This document shows, one piece after another, positions 43,558 through 53,684 of a stretch of 64,000 bases of DNA. Position numbers and translations under genes: made by a program. This DNA comes from JANMZR01 sp031383555. GTDB lineage: Bacteria > Bacteroidota > Bacteroidia > Cytophagales > Spirosomataceae. The notes beneath the pieces were generated by a model. The model saw only the letters and a program-made list of their open reading frames with translations. It was not told the origin of the DNA and ran no database searches. Numbering within the stretch: position 1 is the first letter of the stretch; the number at the start of each line of letters is the position of its first letter. The stretch spans positions 1 to 64,000 of the forward strand of contig JANMZR010000159.1 of the NCBI GenBank assembly GCA_031383555.1. Direction: 5' to 3'.

Positions 43558-44643
43558 TTATACAAAAGGCATTTTTACTACTTTAGCTCTCAATTGATTA
43601 TTGCGAACTTGGATTAAAATTTCGGTTCCTGTTTTTGCATAACTACTTTTTACATAACCCATACCAATTCCTTTGTTGAGGCATGGCGACTGTGTGCCAG
43701 AGGTTACTTCTCCAATATTATTGCCTTCAATATCTAATATTTGATAATGCTGGCGAGGGATGCCACGGTCAATCAACTCAAAGCCAACCAATTTTTTTGA
43801 AGGACCTTCTTGTTTGATTTTCAGGTGTTTATCTGATTGTGTAAAAGTTTTACTGAATTTAGTTATCCAACCTAAACCGGCCTCAATTGGTGAAGTAGTG
43901 TCGTCAATATCGTTGCCATATAAGCAATAACCCATTTCTGTACGGAGTGTATCCCTCGCACCTAAGCCAACAGGAATTATGTTAAATTCGGCACCTGCAG
44001 TAAATATGGCATCCCACATTTTGCGTGCATCATTGTTCCAAACATAAATTTCAAAACCTCCAGCTCCTGTATAACCTGTTGTGGATATAATTACATCATC
44101 AATATCAGCTACTTTCCCTGCCAAAAACTCATAATTGTCCATTTCGGCCAATTTCAGATAGGTTAATTTTTCCATAACTGCCAGTGCCTTAGGGCCTTGT
44201 ATAGCAAATAGACAAAGGTTGGTACTCATATCTTCAAGTTCTACTCCTTCAGTATTTTGGCTTACAATCCAATTCCAATCTTTATCAATATTGGAAGCAT
44301 TTACGACTAAATAATATTCATTTTCATCCCAACGATACACCAAAAGGTCGTCAATTATACCGCCTTCATTGTTAGTCATACAAGTATATTGTACTTTGCC
44401 ATCAATCAAAGTAGCAGCATCGTTGGTACAAAGTTTTTGAATTAAATCCAACGCTTTTGGCCCTTTCAATGAGAATTCACCCATATGGCTTACATCAAAC
44501 ACACCCACAGCATTACGAACAGCCATGTGTTCTTGTATAAGATTAGTGTAAAGTATTGGCATATTATACCCCGCAAAAGGCAATATTTTTGCCCCTAATT
44601 GAACATGAAGATCATGTAATTGGATGTTTTTAATTGAATCCAT
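43558..44643 (-). CDS. gcvT: Glycine cleavage system T protein (aminomethyltransferase)
   Basis: Transfers the aminomethyl carbon of glycine to tetrahydrofolate. The 361-residue length is normal. HLQLGAKILPFAGYNMP-like start, GVFDVSHMGEF, TLIDGKVQYTCM, STTGYTGAGGFEIY, GLGARDTLRTEMGYCLYGND and EVTSGTQSPCLNKGIGMGYV are family blocks. Other gcv genes are not in the window. A TAGTTTTG box lies upstream on the reverse strand at 44709-44702 without a good -33. Confidence 0.96.
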   Translation of the reverse strand: MDSIKNIQLHDLHVQLGAKILPFAGYNMPILYTNLIQEHMAVRNAVGVFDVSHMGEFSLKGPKALDLIQKLCTNDAATLIDGKVQYTCMTNNEGGIIDDLLVYRWDENEYYLVVNASNIDKDWNWIVSQNTEGVELEDMSTNLCLFAIQGPKALAVMEKLTYLKLAEMDNYEFLAGKVADIDDVIISTTGYTGAGGFEIYVWNNDARKMWDAIFTAGAEFNIIPVGLGARDTLRTEMGYCLYGNDIDDTTSPIEAGLGWITKFSKTFTQSDKHLKIKQEGPSKKLVGFELIDRGIPRQHYQILDIEGNNIGEVTSGTQSPCLNKGIGMGYVKSSYAKTGTEILIQVRNNQLRAKVVKMPFV

Positions 44644-44738
44644 CTTATTGAAAATAGAATAAAAATGTGTAGGAAAATAATAATAATTCAGCTGCTTGGC
44701 ACAAAACTAGGAAGCGAAAACATAAAAACCTAATTGTA

Positions 44739-47700
44739 CTATAACTTGATAAATTTTTTCAAATAAAACTTTTTATCTATTTCAATTCGCACAAAATATT
44801 GCCCAGGCTGGAGGTAGTTCACAGAAATTATGGGCTGTTCGGAATAAGTGGCATTTAAAGTGCTTTCGGTTATTTTTTGGCCTAAAGCATTTATTATCTG
44901 GTATTTAACTAATTTATTGCCAATATTTTTTATAGAAAAACTATCAAATACTGGGTTTGGAAAAAGTGTTAAATTATCGCCAATATTAACAGTTTCATCA
45001 GCCAAAATAACCACATATATTTCAGCACTTTGAACATCGCAACCATCAACTACAGCTTTTATAGCGTAAGAGCCTGTTTCAAAAGCGGTTAATTCTTGTT
45101 TGTTTGCGCCTAAAATTGGGTTTCTAGAAAGTAACCATTGGTAGCTTTCAGCAGGGCTCGAGTTAAGTACATAGCCCGTGGTAGTAATAATTGGTGTCGC
45201 TGGTGTTTTAATATTGACTGTTATCGTATTTGAAGAATTCGGACATATTCCATTATTGCTAATCTGCACATAATATTTACCTTTTTTACTAATTTGGATT
45301 TTATTTTTATTGGCTTCTGAAATAAGTGTTGAGTCCTTAAACCATTGATATTGAATGTCTTTACTATCGGTGGTTGCCAAAGTTACGGTCTGATTTGGGC
45401 ATAAAGTTGTTGCAGCACTTGCAGTTATTATGCTAGCCAATCCGTTGGCTGTGGTAAGATTGGCCAACACTCTTTTTGGGCTTTGGCAGCCTAACGACTT
45501 TACTTTCAGATTATAAAAATAGTACCAAGCTTCTTTTAAGGTGCTTCCATTAAAGGCTGAACCTGTTATCGTTACAGCATTTTGCAACGAAAAAGGGAAA
45601 CCCGACACCCCTTGGTTGCTACGAAATATGCTAGCGTCGTCTTCATACTCAATTGAAATTTGGTATTCCCCAGCTTCTGGTAACTCAAGGCCTAAATTAT
45701 AAATAGCACCTGGATCATTGGGGTCATCGAGTTGCTGGCCATTACTTGCATTACCCAATTTTGAGTTTCGAGTGGCTGTCACATCCAAGGTAACAGAGGT
45801 GACGGGGAAAAGGTCTGAAACCCGCTCAACGGTAAAAATAATTTTGCCTGAATGCCCAATATATAGCCTAGCACTTTCAAGAATAATGGGAGCCTTTGTT
45901 GAAATAATTGGTTTAGGGCCAAAGTTGCCGGAATAGGTACCCCCTGCATACTCCTTTTTAGATTTTGGACCGATTTGTCCAGAAATATCATTATATGTGG
46001 CATAAAGGACTGCTGGCGTTTCTGCTTTTTTAATTGAAACATTGTTACCAACAGCTAGTAGATTGCCATTTGTTTCCGAATCATACCAAAAAGCAGTGCC
46101 TTTATTAGCCGAATACAAGGTAGTTAGTGCACTATTTTCACACTTTATTACTTTTGAGTCTTGTGCTAAAATATCGGCATTAACACTCCGAATTATTTCA
46201 AAAGTATTATTTGTTGAATTTTCATCACTTTTTATAATAGCATTAAATAAGAAAGTGTATTTTGCATCGGTCTTAAAACCAACTGATATTGGCAAAGTAA
46301 TTATGCTATTTGAAAGGCCGGGAATTTGAGCTTTTAAACCAACTTTCTGAGAAGCTATGCCTACATTATTTTCAAAAATTTCTAAATAAATTTCACCTTC
46401 CTCTATTGGCTGAGTGCCTTTGTTTTCAAGTTGAATACTCACATTTTCAATTGTAGTATTTCTGCAAATATTTTCATTTGGAAAAACTAAATTGGTTACT
46501 GCTAAATCGACTTTTGGATTTATAATACTTACCAAAAAATCTATGCTTTCTCCTTTACTATTGGTTTGGCATCCCTTTGCCTCACTTGTTTCCGTAGTAA
46601 CTAAACGAAGCCGAGTATTGTTGCCTGGTATGGCATTTTGAGGTACAACTATGTTATTTTTAAATGAGTTAATAGTTGAAAGAGATGGGGATTCAGCCAT
46701 TTTTTCACCAATATCATCAAAATCACCATCAATATTCCAATCAATGAAAATTCCATAGGTTTTAGATTTTTGCTCGGCACAATTGGCAGTATTTACTTCA
46801 ATATCAAATTTTTTGCCGGGTGAAACTTCTATTATTTGGTCCGTTTTATCAGTGTAAGTATTGCAACCTGCAGCTAGGGGATACAGAACGTTATTTATTA
46901 CTACTTTCTCAAACCTACTTTCTTGCAATGTAGATTTTGCGGGCTGGCAATACGAATTACCTCCCATCCCACTTATAATTAGGGCATAATCCTGTACTCC
47001 TCTGGTTAGTAGCGTTTTATGGGATATTTTTATCGTATATTCTTTACCAGGAATAGGATTGGCTATTAGAACTTGCTCCACATTATCTCTAAAATTATCC
47101 CCTTTTGTGGCATTATTTGCAGGTTTATTCGGATCTAGAACCCAGGCTTGGAAGTTTGTTTTTCCATCAGAAATCACAATATCAAGGTCATTCACCAATT
47201 TTGGAATTCGGCTATTCAAATTAGTTGCTGTTACACTTGAAGGGCTGGCTTCGGGGTCGGTCCAACAAATAGTGGCCACAATTGGTCCTTTACCATTGGC
47301 AATTATTTTTTTTGCAAAGACCCCCTTATCGGCTAAAGTTAGCTCTTCTAAAGAGTTTGTTTTCTCTTTATTAATCAATATTTTACTTGCCTTTTCAATA
47401 TTAAGTAGCCCCCATCCAAAGGTGTAATCAGGCCCAGGGCGACCAGCGTCATCTGCACTATGAAGGGCAAGGCCTTTTAGTGTTGATGAGCGCATCATTT
47501 TATTATTGTTGAGGCTAGCGAAAATTTCTTGTAGTAAAAAAACACTTCCTGCCACTTGAGGTGAAGACATAGATGTACCACTTAGAAAAGCGTATGCTTT
47601 TACTCCAAGATCGGAAGGGGAAAACAGATTGACCCCAGCACCTACAATATCGGGTTTTATACGGCCGTCGTCGGTAGGTCCCCAACTACTAAAACTTGAA

Positions 47701-48731
47701 ATTTTTATGTCAGAAGCCAAATCAGCGCCATTTGGAATAATAGATACTGCCCCAACGGTAAGTATATTTTTGGCAACAGAATAGGTGGGGAGGTTATCAA
47801 AAGTGTTATTTCGACTTCTCACCACAAATGATGAGTCGGAGCCACTACCTAAGAAATATTTTTCGCTTGTTCTAGTTGTATCGGTGGCAGAACGCCCAGG
47901 GCCGTTTTCATTTCTCTTATTACCAGCCGACTTCACTATGAGATAGTTAGGTGCATTATAGGCGATCCGGTCCCAACTCTCACTTTGACTGTCATAAAAG
48001 CCAAATTTATAGTCTTCAAAAGCACTTATTTGGTTGTTGCCATACCATTCCCATTTCTGATTACCTTGACGGTTATCGTTATAAACCCAACCTACTACTT
48101 GCCCATAAGAGTGATTTGAAACCAGCAATTCTTTGGAGGCGTTGGACATTTCAGTGTCGTCATTAAGATAGTCCCACGACTTAAGTTGTGCGCCTGGCGC
48201 CATACCTTTGGCTATTGCATTAATGCCCTCAGCAACCATCGTGCCAGCTACGTGAGTCGAATGTGTAGACGTGGACGGTGAATTATCCATATTGATTACT
48301 CTATCTCCAAACTCAACGTGAGTGGTTAGCACCTTCCCCCCGTCCCAAACCCCAAGTCTGCCTAAGGTTGTTAACCCCTTTCCAATAAAATCGACTCCTA
48401 ATGAGCCTCCTTTGTAAATAGAATTGGTATGTGTAGTTTGGCCTGCTTGAAGGTTGCTTTCTGAAATTGTAAATATTGGCTCGCCAATTTCATTTGTTCC
48501 TTTCAATTCCATAAAACGGTCATTGCCAAGCGAGCGGCGAACATCAATCTTAAGTTTTTGTGCAAGCGATTTTACAATTTCAGTATTAGCATTGTATTTC
48601 GACTGGAATAGTGCTGTATTTTCATCAATAAGGCCTATTCTGGCGTTATTATAAACAGACTTTTGAGCAAATGTTTGAAGCGATATTTGCAAAAATAGTA
48701 TGAAAAAAAAGGGGACATTTCGTTGTCTCAT
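44739..48731 (-). CDS. Secreted subtilase (S8) with GEVED domain and type IX secretion sorting signal
   Basis: 1330 residues from the ATG at 48731, which gives a clean signal peptide (MRQRNVPFFFILFLQISLQ, cut near TFAQ); a start at 48767 adds 12 residues. The S8 domain spans about residues 120-460: catalytic Asp in LGVWDGG, His in THSTHVAG and Ser in SGTSMSSPQVAG. After a P-like domain comes a GEVED domain (IFIDWNIDGDFDDIGE, then NTRLRLVTT), a CARDB-like segment, Ig-like segments and a C-terminal sorting domain (LFPNPVFDSFSI...LQPGQYFVRI...KKFIKL). It is exported through the inner membrane and then by T9SS to the surface. Confidence 0.92.
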   Translation of the reverse strand: MRQRNVPFFFILFLQISLQTFAQKSVYNNARIGLIDENTALFQSKYNANTEIVKSLAQKLKIDVRRSLGNDRFMELKGTNEIGEPIFTISESNLQAGQTTHTNSIYKGGSLGVDFIGKGLTTLGRLGVWDGGKVLTTHVEFGDRVINMDNSPSTSTHSTHVAGTMVAEGINAIAKGMAPGAQLKSWDYLNDDTEMSNASKELLVSNHSYGQVVGWVYNDNRQGNQKWEWYGNNQISAFEDYKFGFYDSQSESWDRIAYNAPNYLIVKSAGNKRNENGPGRSATDTTRTSEKYFLGSGSDSSFVVRSRNNTFDNLPTYSVAKNILTVGAVSIIPNGADLASDIKISSFSSWGPTDDGRIKPDIVGAGVNLFSPSDLGVKAYAFLSGTSMSSPQVAGSVFLLQEIFASLNNNKMMRSSTLKGLALHSADDAGRPGPDYTFGWGLLNIEKASKILINKEKTNSLEELTLADKGVFAKKIIANGKGPIVATICWTDPEASPSSVTATNLNSRIPKLVNDLDIVISDGKTNFQAWVLDPNKPANNATKGDNFRDNVEQVLIANPIPGKEYTIKISHKTLLTRGVQDYALIISGMGGNSYCQPAKSTLQESRFEKVVINNVLYPLAAGCNTYTDKTDQIIEVSPGKKFDIEVNTANCAEQKSKTYGIFIDWNIDGDFDDIGEKMAESPSLSTINSFKNNIVVPQNAIPGNNTRLRLVTTETSEAKGCQTNSKGESIDFLVSIINPKVDLAVTNLVFPNENICRNTTIENVSIQLENKGTQPIEEGEIYLEIFENNVGIASQKVGLKAQIPGLSNSIITLPISVGFKTDAKYTFLFNAIIKSDENSTNNTFEIIRSVNADILAQDSKVIKCENSALTTLYSANKGTAFWYDSETNGNLLAVGNNVSIKKAETPAVLYATYNDISGQIGPKSKKEYAGGTYSGNFGPKPIISTKAPIILESARLYIGHSGKIIFTVERVSDLFPVTSVTLDVTATRNSKLGNASNGQQLDDPNDPGAIYNLGLELPEAGEYQISIEYEDDASIFRSNQGVSGFPFSLQNAVTITGSAFNGSTLKEAWYYFYNLKVKSLGCQSPKRVLANLTTANGLASIITASAATTLCPNQTVTLATTDSKDIQYQWFKDSTLISEANKNKIQISKKGKYYVQISNNGICPNSSNTITVNIKTPATPIITTTGYVLNSSPAESYQWLLSRNPILGANKQELTAFETGSYAIKAVVDGCDVQSAEIYVVILADETVNIGDNLTLFPNPVFDSFSIKNIGNKLVKYQIINALGQKITESTLNATYSEQPIISVNYLQPGQYFVRIEIDKKFYLKKFIKL

Positions 48732-48870
48732 AGCCTTATTACGATAATTCCTGGCTTTTTGTTGCAATAGATTGGTATTTTTAATGAGAAAAAGTTATCT
48801 ATTAGAGAAACCTATTTCATTAAAACTCATTTTTACATGAATTAGTTATCTAGAAGATTTAAAAAAGTTA

Positions 48871-49587
48871 CTATTTGAAAAAACTAAAGAGCTTCATTTG
48901 AATTACCCCCCAAAATGCTTCTTTAAATATGCCCGCCGACATTTTTGATGTTCCTTTTGTTCGATCTGTAAATATGATTGGAACCTCGACAATATTAAAT
49001 CCAAGTCGCCAAGCAGTAAATTTCATTTCTATTTGAAATGCATAGCCAATAAATTTTATTTTTTCTAATTGTATAGCTTGAAGCAGTTTTGAAGTATAGC
49101 ATTTAAAACCAGCAGTGGCGTCCATTATGGGCATTCTGGTAATGAAACGCACATACATACTTGCAAAATAAGACATTAGCACCCGGCTCATAGGCCAATT
49201 TACAACATTTACTCCCGTAATGTATCGTGAGCCGATGGCCAAATCAGCTCCGTTTTTACAAGCAAGGTGCAATTTAATCAGGTCATCAGGATTATGGGAA
49301 AAATCGGCATCCATTTCAAATATATAGTTGTACCCTTTTTGCAATGCATATTTGAAACCATGAATATAGGCTGTTCCAAGGCCTAGCTTTCCCTTTCTCT
49401 CTTCAATAAAAAGGCTATTTGGATACTCTGATTGCAATTCTTTAACAATGTACGCAGTGCCATCTGGTGAGCCATCGTCAACAATGAGTACATGAAAAGG
49501 AGTAATGAGGCTAAAAACTTTTCTAATTATAGCTTCAATATTTTCTTTTTCGTTGTAGGTTGGTATTATTACAATGCAATCTGTCAT
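48871..49587 (-). CDS. GT2 polyprenyl-phosphate mannosyltransferase-like (DPM1-like)
   Basis: 238 residues, single GT-A domain without membrane tail. It has IIPTYNEKENIEAIIRKVF, LIVDDGSPDGTA, the DxD-type motif EMDADFSHNPDDL and GSRYITG. This is the dolichol/polyprenol-phosphate sugar transferase pattern: it transfers a hexose from a nucleotide sugar to a lipid phosphate. The lipid carrier and sugar are not determined. Confidence 0.9.
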   Translation of the reverse strand: MTDCIVIIPTYNEKENIEAIIRKVFSLITPFHVLIVDDGSPDGTAYIVKELQSEYPNSLFIEERKGKLGLGTAYIHGFKYALQKGYNYIFEMDADFSHNPDDLIKLHLACKNGADLAIGSRYITGVNVVNWPMSRVLMSYFASMYVRFITRMPIMDATAGFKCYTSKLLQAIQLEKIKFIGYAFQIEMKFTAWRLGFNIVEVPIIFTDRTKGTSKMSAGIFKEAFWGVIQMKLFSFFK

Positions 49588-49699
49588 TAGAATTAAAGCT
49601 AGTGTGGTCTACAGAAACCAAAAATTTGTTTAATTTTAAATTTAACTTATATTCTTTAGTTTGTAATTACAGGAAATATAAATTAGGAAATTTTAAGAA

Positions 49700-50719
49700 T
49701 TATTTTTTTGAATGTTCTTTCAGATAATGATTTCTAAGTACCTCTTCCCCAAAGTCATTGGTAAGGTCACGTATTACTGTGTGAAGGTGATTGGCTTGAT
49801 TTTGTACATTATCGTATTCTATTAATAAAACGTCATTTTGAATACGATAATAGTGGCCTTTTCCACCATAAACCTTATCGCCCGACCAAGCGAATTTGAT
49901 TTTATCAATGCCTGCCATTTCAATTTTTCGCATAAAATCATCTGCAAAACCGAAAGGATAATTGGCTACATAAGAGGCGATTAGTTTCATTAAAAGTTTT
50001 TGTTGGTCTGAATTTAATTCTGAAAAAGCAATGCCTTCGTCTTTCAAAAGGCCAACTTTTCGAGAATTTTCGGTAAGCATATCAATGGGTGCAGTAGTAG
50101 AATAAATTGCTTTAGCAGATTGATCAGCATCAAACGAATTGAGCAGTTCAAAAGCCAAATTGGCCTCATCTTTCTGAATTTGATAGCCTTTATGTTCGCC
50201 AGAGGGCACAATTCCTGGATTTGTACCCATGAAAAGTGGCGTACCAGAGGCTATTTTTTTGCCGTCTGAGGTAAAATTTAAAGAAATATGATGGCCTTCA
50301 ATTCGCCAACCCCATATTGAGTTTGTAGAAGGCTTGCCAAATATTGAAAAATAATATTTCAAAGGATCTCTCCTCTCATTTTCAATTGGGCTTCCTTCCA
50401 ATGCCTTCAATATAATTTCTAGCTGCATAATAGCTATAGCCTTTTGAGCACCTTGTTCACTCAATGTAGCTTTTAGCAGGTTCATAGCTAAGGTTCGCTG
50501 TGCCTCTGACATTTCTTTAAGCATAAGGCCACAGCGGCTTATTGGAATATAATACCAAGTTTTTCGTTCATCTGTATCAATAGGAATCATTATTTTTGAC
50601 TTTTGATCTTTATCCAAACTTTTCAATAAAGTATTGGCAGAGGCATAGGCTGGTATTTGAGAGTTAGTTTGGCCAAACAATTGAATAGCCGAAAGTAAAA
50701 GAAGAAGTAGTGTTTTCAT
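49700..50719 (-). CDS. DUF3500-family exported protein
   Basis: 339 residues with a signal peptide (MKTLLLLLLSAIQLFGQ). The mature part follows DUF3500: the TWYYIPISRCGLMLKEM block, RDPLKYYFSIFGKP, WGWRIEGHHISLNF, GTNPGIVPSGEHKGYQI, and near the end KIKFAWSGD, GKGHYYRIQ and LLIEYDN. The His-rich pattern hints at a metal-dependent enzyme, but activity is unknown. Confidence 0.88.
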   Translation of the reverse strand: MKTLLLLLLSAIQLFGQTNSQIPAYASANTLLKSLDKDQKSKIMIPIDTDERKTWYYIPISRCGLMLKEMSEAQRTLAMNLLKATLSEQGAQKAIAIMQLEIILKALEGSPIENERRDPLKYYFSIFGKPSTNSIWGWRIEGHHISLNFTSDGKKIASGTPLFMGTNPGIVPSGEHKGYQIQKDEANLAFELLNSFDADQSAKAIYSTTAPIDMLTENSRKVGLLKDEGIAFSELNSDQQKLLMKLIASYVANYPFGFADDFMRKIEMAGIDKIKFAWSGDKVYGGKGHYYRIQNDVLLIEYDNVQNQANHLHTVIRDLTNDFGEEVLRNHYLKEHSKK

Positions 50720-50888
50720 TAAAAATAGGGTTTGGGTATATTTAAAATCTGACTCTAAATCAATTTTAAGAGGTAATTTATTCTAAAGTTATTTTTAGAA
50801 AACATTCAATTAACCAAAAAATTGGAATGTAAATTTAAAAAATAAAGGCTTGAAAAACTATCTGTTTTATACGGTTAATAAAAAATAA

Positions 50889-51575
50889 TTAATTCAAGAC
50901 CTCTTTCAAAACTATGTGTGACTTTATTTCTCCAAAGCCTTCAATATGTATTTTATAAAAACTTAATATAATGTCCAATAAATCAGCACGTTGAGTTTTG
51001 TTTATTTTGAGAATATCACCATAATTTAACTTTAATAATTGGTTAAATAACGAAATAAGCTCTGCATTGAAAGGCCTTATATTTAAAGCTTGAAATTCTA
51101 TTAAAACCTGATCGGAGGTTTCAGGTGAAAAGCCTAAAAAGGAGCAAAGTTTTACTAAAAAAATTAGGTGAAAATTTTGATATTCGGCTTGCGGCTCGTC
51201 CAAAAAAGAGAAAGATTGAATAAGAAAATCAAATAAAGGAGGGTTTGATTCTTCCTCTTTTAAACATTTTTTTAAAACCTCCGCCAAAAATAATGCTATG
51301 CTCGACTTTAGTATTTCATAGGGTAAGGTTTGAAATGGCTGGTTACATTTTACTTCAGAAATACGTTTTAACCCTTTCGATTCTCGCTCAAAAACCACCA
51401 AGTCAAGAAGGGTGAGGGGTTGAAAAAGGGCAATTTTATTTTTTGATTTACTCGACCTAATTCCGTTTTCAATGTAGGAGCGTATGCCAAACTGTTCTGT
51501 ATAAATATTAACAATGATAGACGTTTCCCGCAACCTAATATAGTTTATAACAATTCCACGGGTTTTTTCTAACAT
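50889..51575 (-). CDS. recO: DNA repair protein RecO
   Basis: 228 residues. The N-terminal OB fold is seen in KTRGIVINYIRLRETSIIVNIY, then EQFGIRSYIENGIR; the rest is the helical RecO C-terminal domain. It helps load RecA with RecR at gaps in recombinational repair. The zinc-finger Cys of some RecO proteins are absent, as in many Bacteroidota. It stands 124 nt after the sensor kinase gene. Confidence 0.9.
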   Translation of the reverse strand: MLEKTRGIVINYIRLRETSIIVNIYTEQFGIRSYIENGIRSSKSKNKIALFQPLTLLDLVVFERESKGLKRISEVKCNQPFQTLPYEILKSSIALFLAEVLKKCLKEEESNPPLFDFLIQSFSFLDEPQAEYQNFHLIFLVKLCSFLGFSPETSDQVLIEFQALNIRPFNAELISLFNQLLKLNYGDILKINKTQRADLLDIILSFYKIHIEGFGEIKSHIVLKEVLN

Positions 51576-51699
51576 TATTCAGTTATTATCAAACTTATTA
51601 TGTGCCAATCTGTAAAATATTGACATTTACTTTGCACGAAATTCTTAGATGAGAACAAAGGTTTTTGAGCCATTGTATTCATTTAAAAATTAAAACTAA

Positions 51700-52731
51700 T
51701 TAATCAAACGACTTTTCCAATTTAAAGCTAAAAGTAGTTCCTTTGTCGACCTTGCTCGAAACGGAAATTTTACTTTTATGGCCAGCTAATATATGTTTTA
51801 CAATTGCAAGGCCTAGTCCTGTACCCCCCATGTCTTTTGATCGACTTTTTTCGACCCTATAAAACCGCTCAAATATTCGATTTAGGTGCTCTTCGGGTAT
51901 GCCTGGGCCATTATCTTTTATAAAAATTTTCCAGTGCTTATGGTCTGGTTCAAAAAGTATTTGCACTTTTCCCCATTCATTTCCATATTTTATCCCATTT
52001 TCAATAAGATTGGTCATCACTTGGTTCATTCTAAAAGCATCGACATATACAAAAATAGGTTCTGCATCTTTTGGAAAAATAGTGATAGAAATATTTTTAT
52101 TAATTGCCTTTTTTTCAAGCTGCTCTACTACCTCAACTACCAATTTATAGAGATCTACCTTAGTCCTATTCATCCTAATTTCACCACTTTCCATTTGTGA
52201 TAGCGCCACCAAATCTCTTACTAATTCATCCAAGCCATCTAAACTTTTGGCGGCTTTTTCAAGAAATTTATCACGAACATTTACATCGTTTACCGCACCA
52301 TCAATCAAGGTATGTACAAAACCTTGAGCTGCAAAAATTGGCGTCTTTAGTTCATGGGAAACATCAGCCAAAAATTCCCTTCTAAACCTTTCCGACTTCT
52401 TTAAATCGGTAATTTGTCGCTCTTTTTTTGATGCATAAACGTTCAATTCTTCATTAATTTTTTTGAGGGGGTCAGCAATTTTATCAATTTTCTTTTTTGA
52501 AATAGACAAGCCTTTCATTTTAAGATCTTGTAGGGTTGAATAGATTTTATTGACTTCCTCGAAAATAAAATAGTCTAAAACCATGAAGGTAAGAAGTCCT
52601 GTGGTGAAAAAAGAGGCCATAAAGCCTACGAAAACTACTAGAATTGATTGTTCGGTAAACCAAATGAAAAGACTTGTAATAGAACTTACTAGCAATGCAA
52701 GAAAAACTGCAATAAGACGTGGATTAAGCAT
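51700..52731 (-). CDS. Sensor histidine kinase, PhoR-like
   Basis: 343 residues: two membrane helices at residues about 5-55 and almost no sensor domain between them. The dimerisation/phosphoacceptor helix is ADVSHELKTPIFAAQG, and the ATPase has NLIENGIKYGNEW (N box), DNGPGIPEEHL (G1) and GGTGLGLAIVKH (G2). The short periplasmic loop suggests that it is controlled by a partner, as PhoR is by the phosphate transporter. It lies 142 nt after its response regulator. Confidence 0.9.
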   Translation of the reverse strand: MLNPRLIAVFLALLVSSITSLFIWFTEQSILVVFVGFMASFFTTGLLTFMVLDYFIFEEVNKIYSTLQDLKMKGLSISKKKIDKIADPLKKINEELNVYASKKERQITDLKKSERFRREFLADVSHELKTPIFAAQGFVHTLIDGAVNDVNVRDKFLEKAAKSLDGLDELVRDLVALSQMESGEIRMNRTKVDLYKLVVEVVEQLEKKAINKNISITIFPKDAEPIFVYVDAFRMNQVMTNLIENGIKYGNEWGKVQILFEPDHKHWKIFIKDNGPGIPEEHLNRIFERFYRVEKSRSKDMGGTGLGLAIVKHILAGHKSKISVSSKVDKGTTFSFKLEKSFD

Positions 52732-52873
52732 TTGAATAGATTTTCAAATGTAAAAATACTAATGAATTGGATATAAGTGGCACAGAAAATTAATCAAAAA
52801 AAGAAATGCCATAATTAGTAAAAATAGATGCTTACTTTTTTACTATGTAATGTGTAATTAGCGATTTTAATAT

Positions 52874-53563
52874 TTAATCTAGAGAAAATAAATAACCAAT
52901 TCCCTTCAAAGTTTTGATATAGCTATCGCCTATTTTTTCTCGAAGCTTCCGTATGTGTACGTCAACTGTGCGCTCAACTACATATACATCAGCACCCCAA
53001 ATTTTGTGAAGTATTTCGTCACGGCTGAACACTTTATCAGGATTTTGGACTAGAAAAAACAGTAATTCAAATTCTTTTTTAGGGAAAGTTAGAGAAGCCC
53101 CGTTCAATAAAACAGAATGATTTTTACGATTAATTACTAACCCTCCAGCCACTAATTTATCTTCATTATCAGGTGTAGCATTTTGCATATCTCTCCGCAA
53201 AAGTGCTTTTATTCGACTAATTAACGCTCTAGGCTTTATTGGTTTTACTATATAGTCATCGGCTCCAACTTCAAAGGCCGCTACCTCAGAATACTCTTCA
53301 GATCGGGCCGTTAGAAATAATATATAGGTATTTTTGAATTCGGGAATTTTGCGAAGTCGTGAAGCTGTTTCAATACCATCAAGCTTTGGCATCATTACAT
53401 CCAAAAGCACTAGGTCAGGATTAAAGGTAACAGCTATTTCAAGTGCTTTTAAGCCGTCGTTAGCTGAAGCAAGCTCAAAACCTTCTTTTTGAAGATTATA
53501 CTCTAATAGTTCAACGATATCGGGGTCATCATCAACAATTAGTATTTTGGGCATTTTAGCCAT
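52874..53563 (-). CDS. OmpR/PhoB-family response regulator
   Basis: 229 residues. Receiver domain 5-120 with acidic pocket DDDP, phosphoacceptor Asp in LVLLDVMMPKLDG, and KPIKPR; then a winged-helix DNA-binding domain (LTFPKKEFELLFFL, RDEILHKIWG, VERTVDVHIRKLREKIGD, IKTLKGIGYLF). It probably works with the kinase encoded just downstream, likely in phosphate control by similarity to PhoB/PhoR; that is inference. A TACCTTTG box (53591-53584) lies close upstream. Confidence 0.93.
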   Translation of the reverse strand: MAKMPKILIVDDDPDIVELLEYNLQKEGFELASANDGLKALEIAVTFNPDLVLLDVMMPKLDGIETASRLRKIPEFKNTYILFLTARSEEYSEVAAFEVGADDYIVKPIKPRALISRIKALLRRDMQNATPDNEDKLVAGGLVINRKNHSVLLNGASLTFPKKEFELLFFLVQNPDKVFSRDEILHKIWGADVYVVERTVDVHIRKLREKIGDSYIKTLKGIGYLFSLD

Positions 53564-53684
53564 TTTTTTCTTCTATTTTTCTGCAAAGGTATTTAAGTAA
53601 ATATTACCAAATTGTTAAGTTTTCGTTTTAGTAGGGCTCTTTTTTTATTAAATCTACGCATTAAGGTAAAACAAAATTTCGGAA

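Noticed and set aside
45779..46051. Antisense frames inside the large subtilase gene and other long genes
   Set aside because: They lie fully within genes with strong domain evidence on the other strand and show no family pattern.
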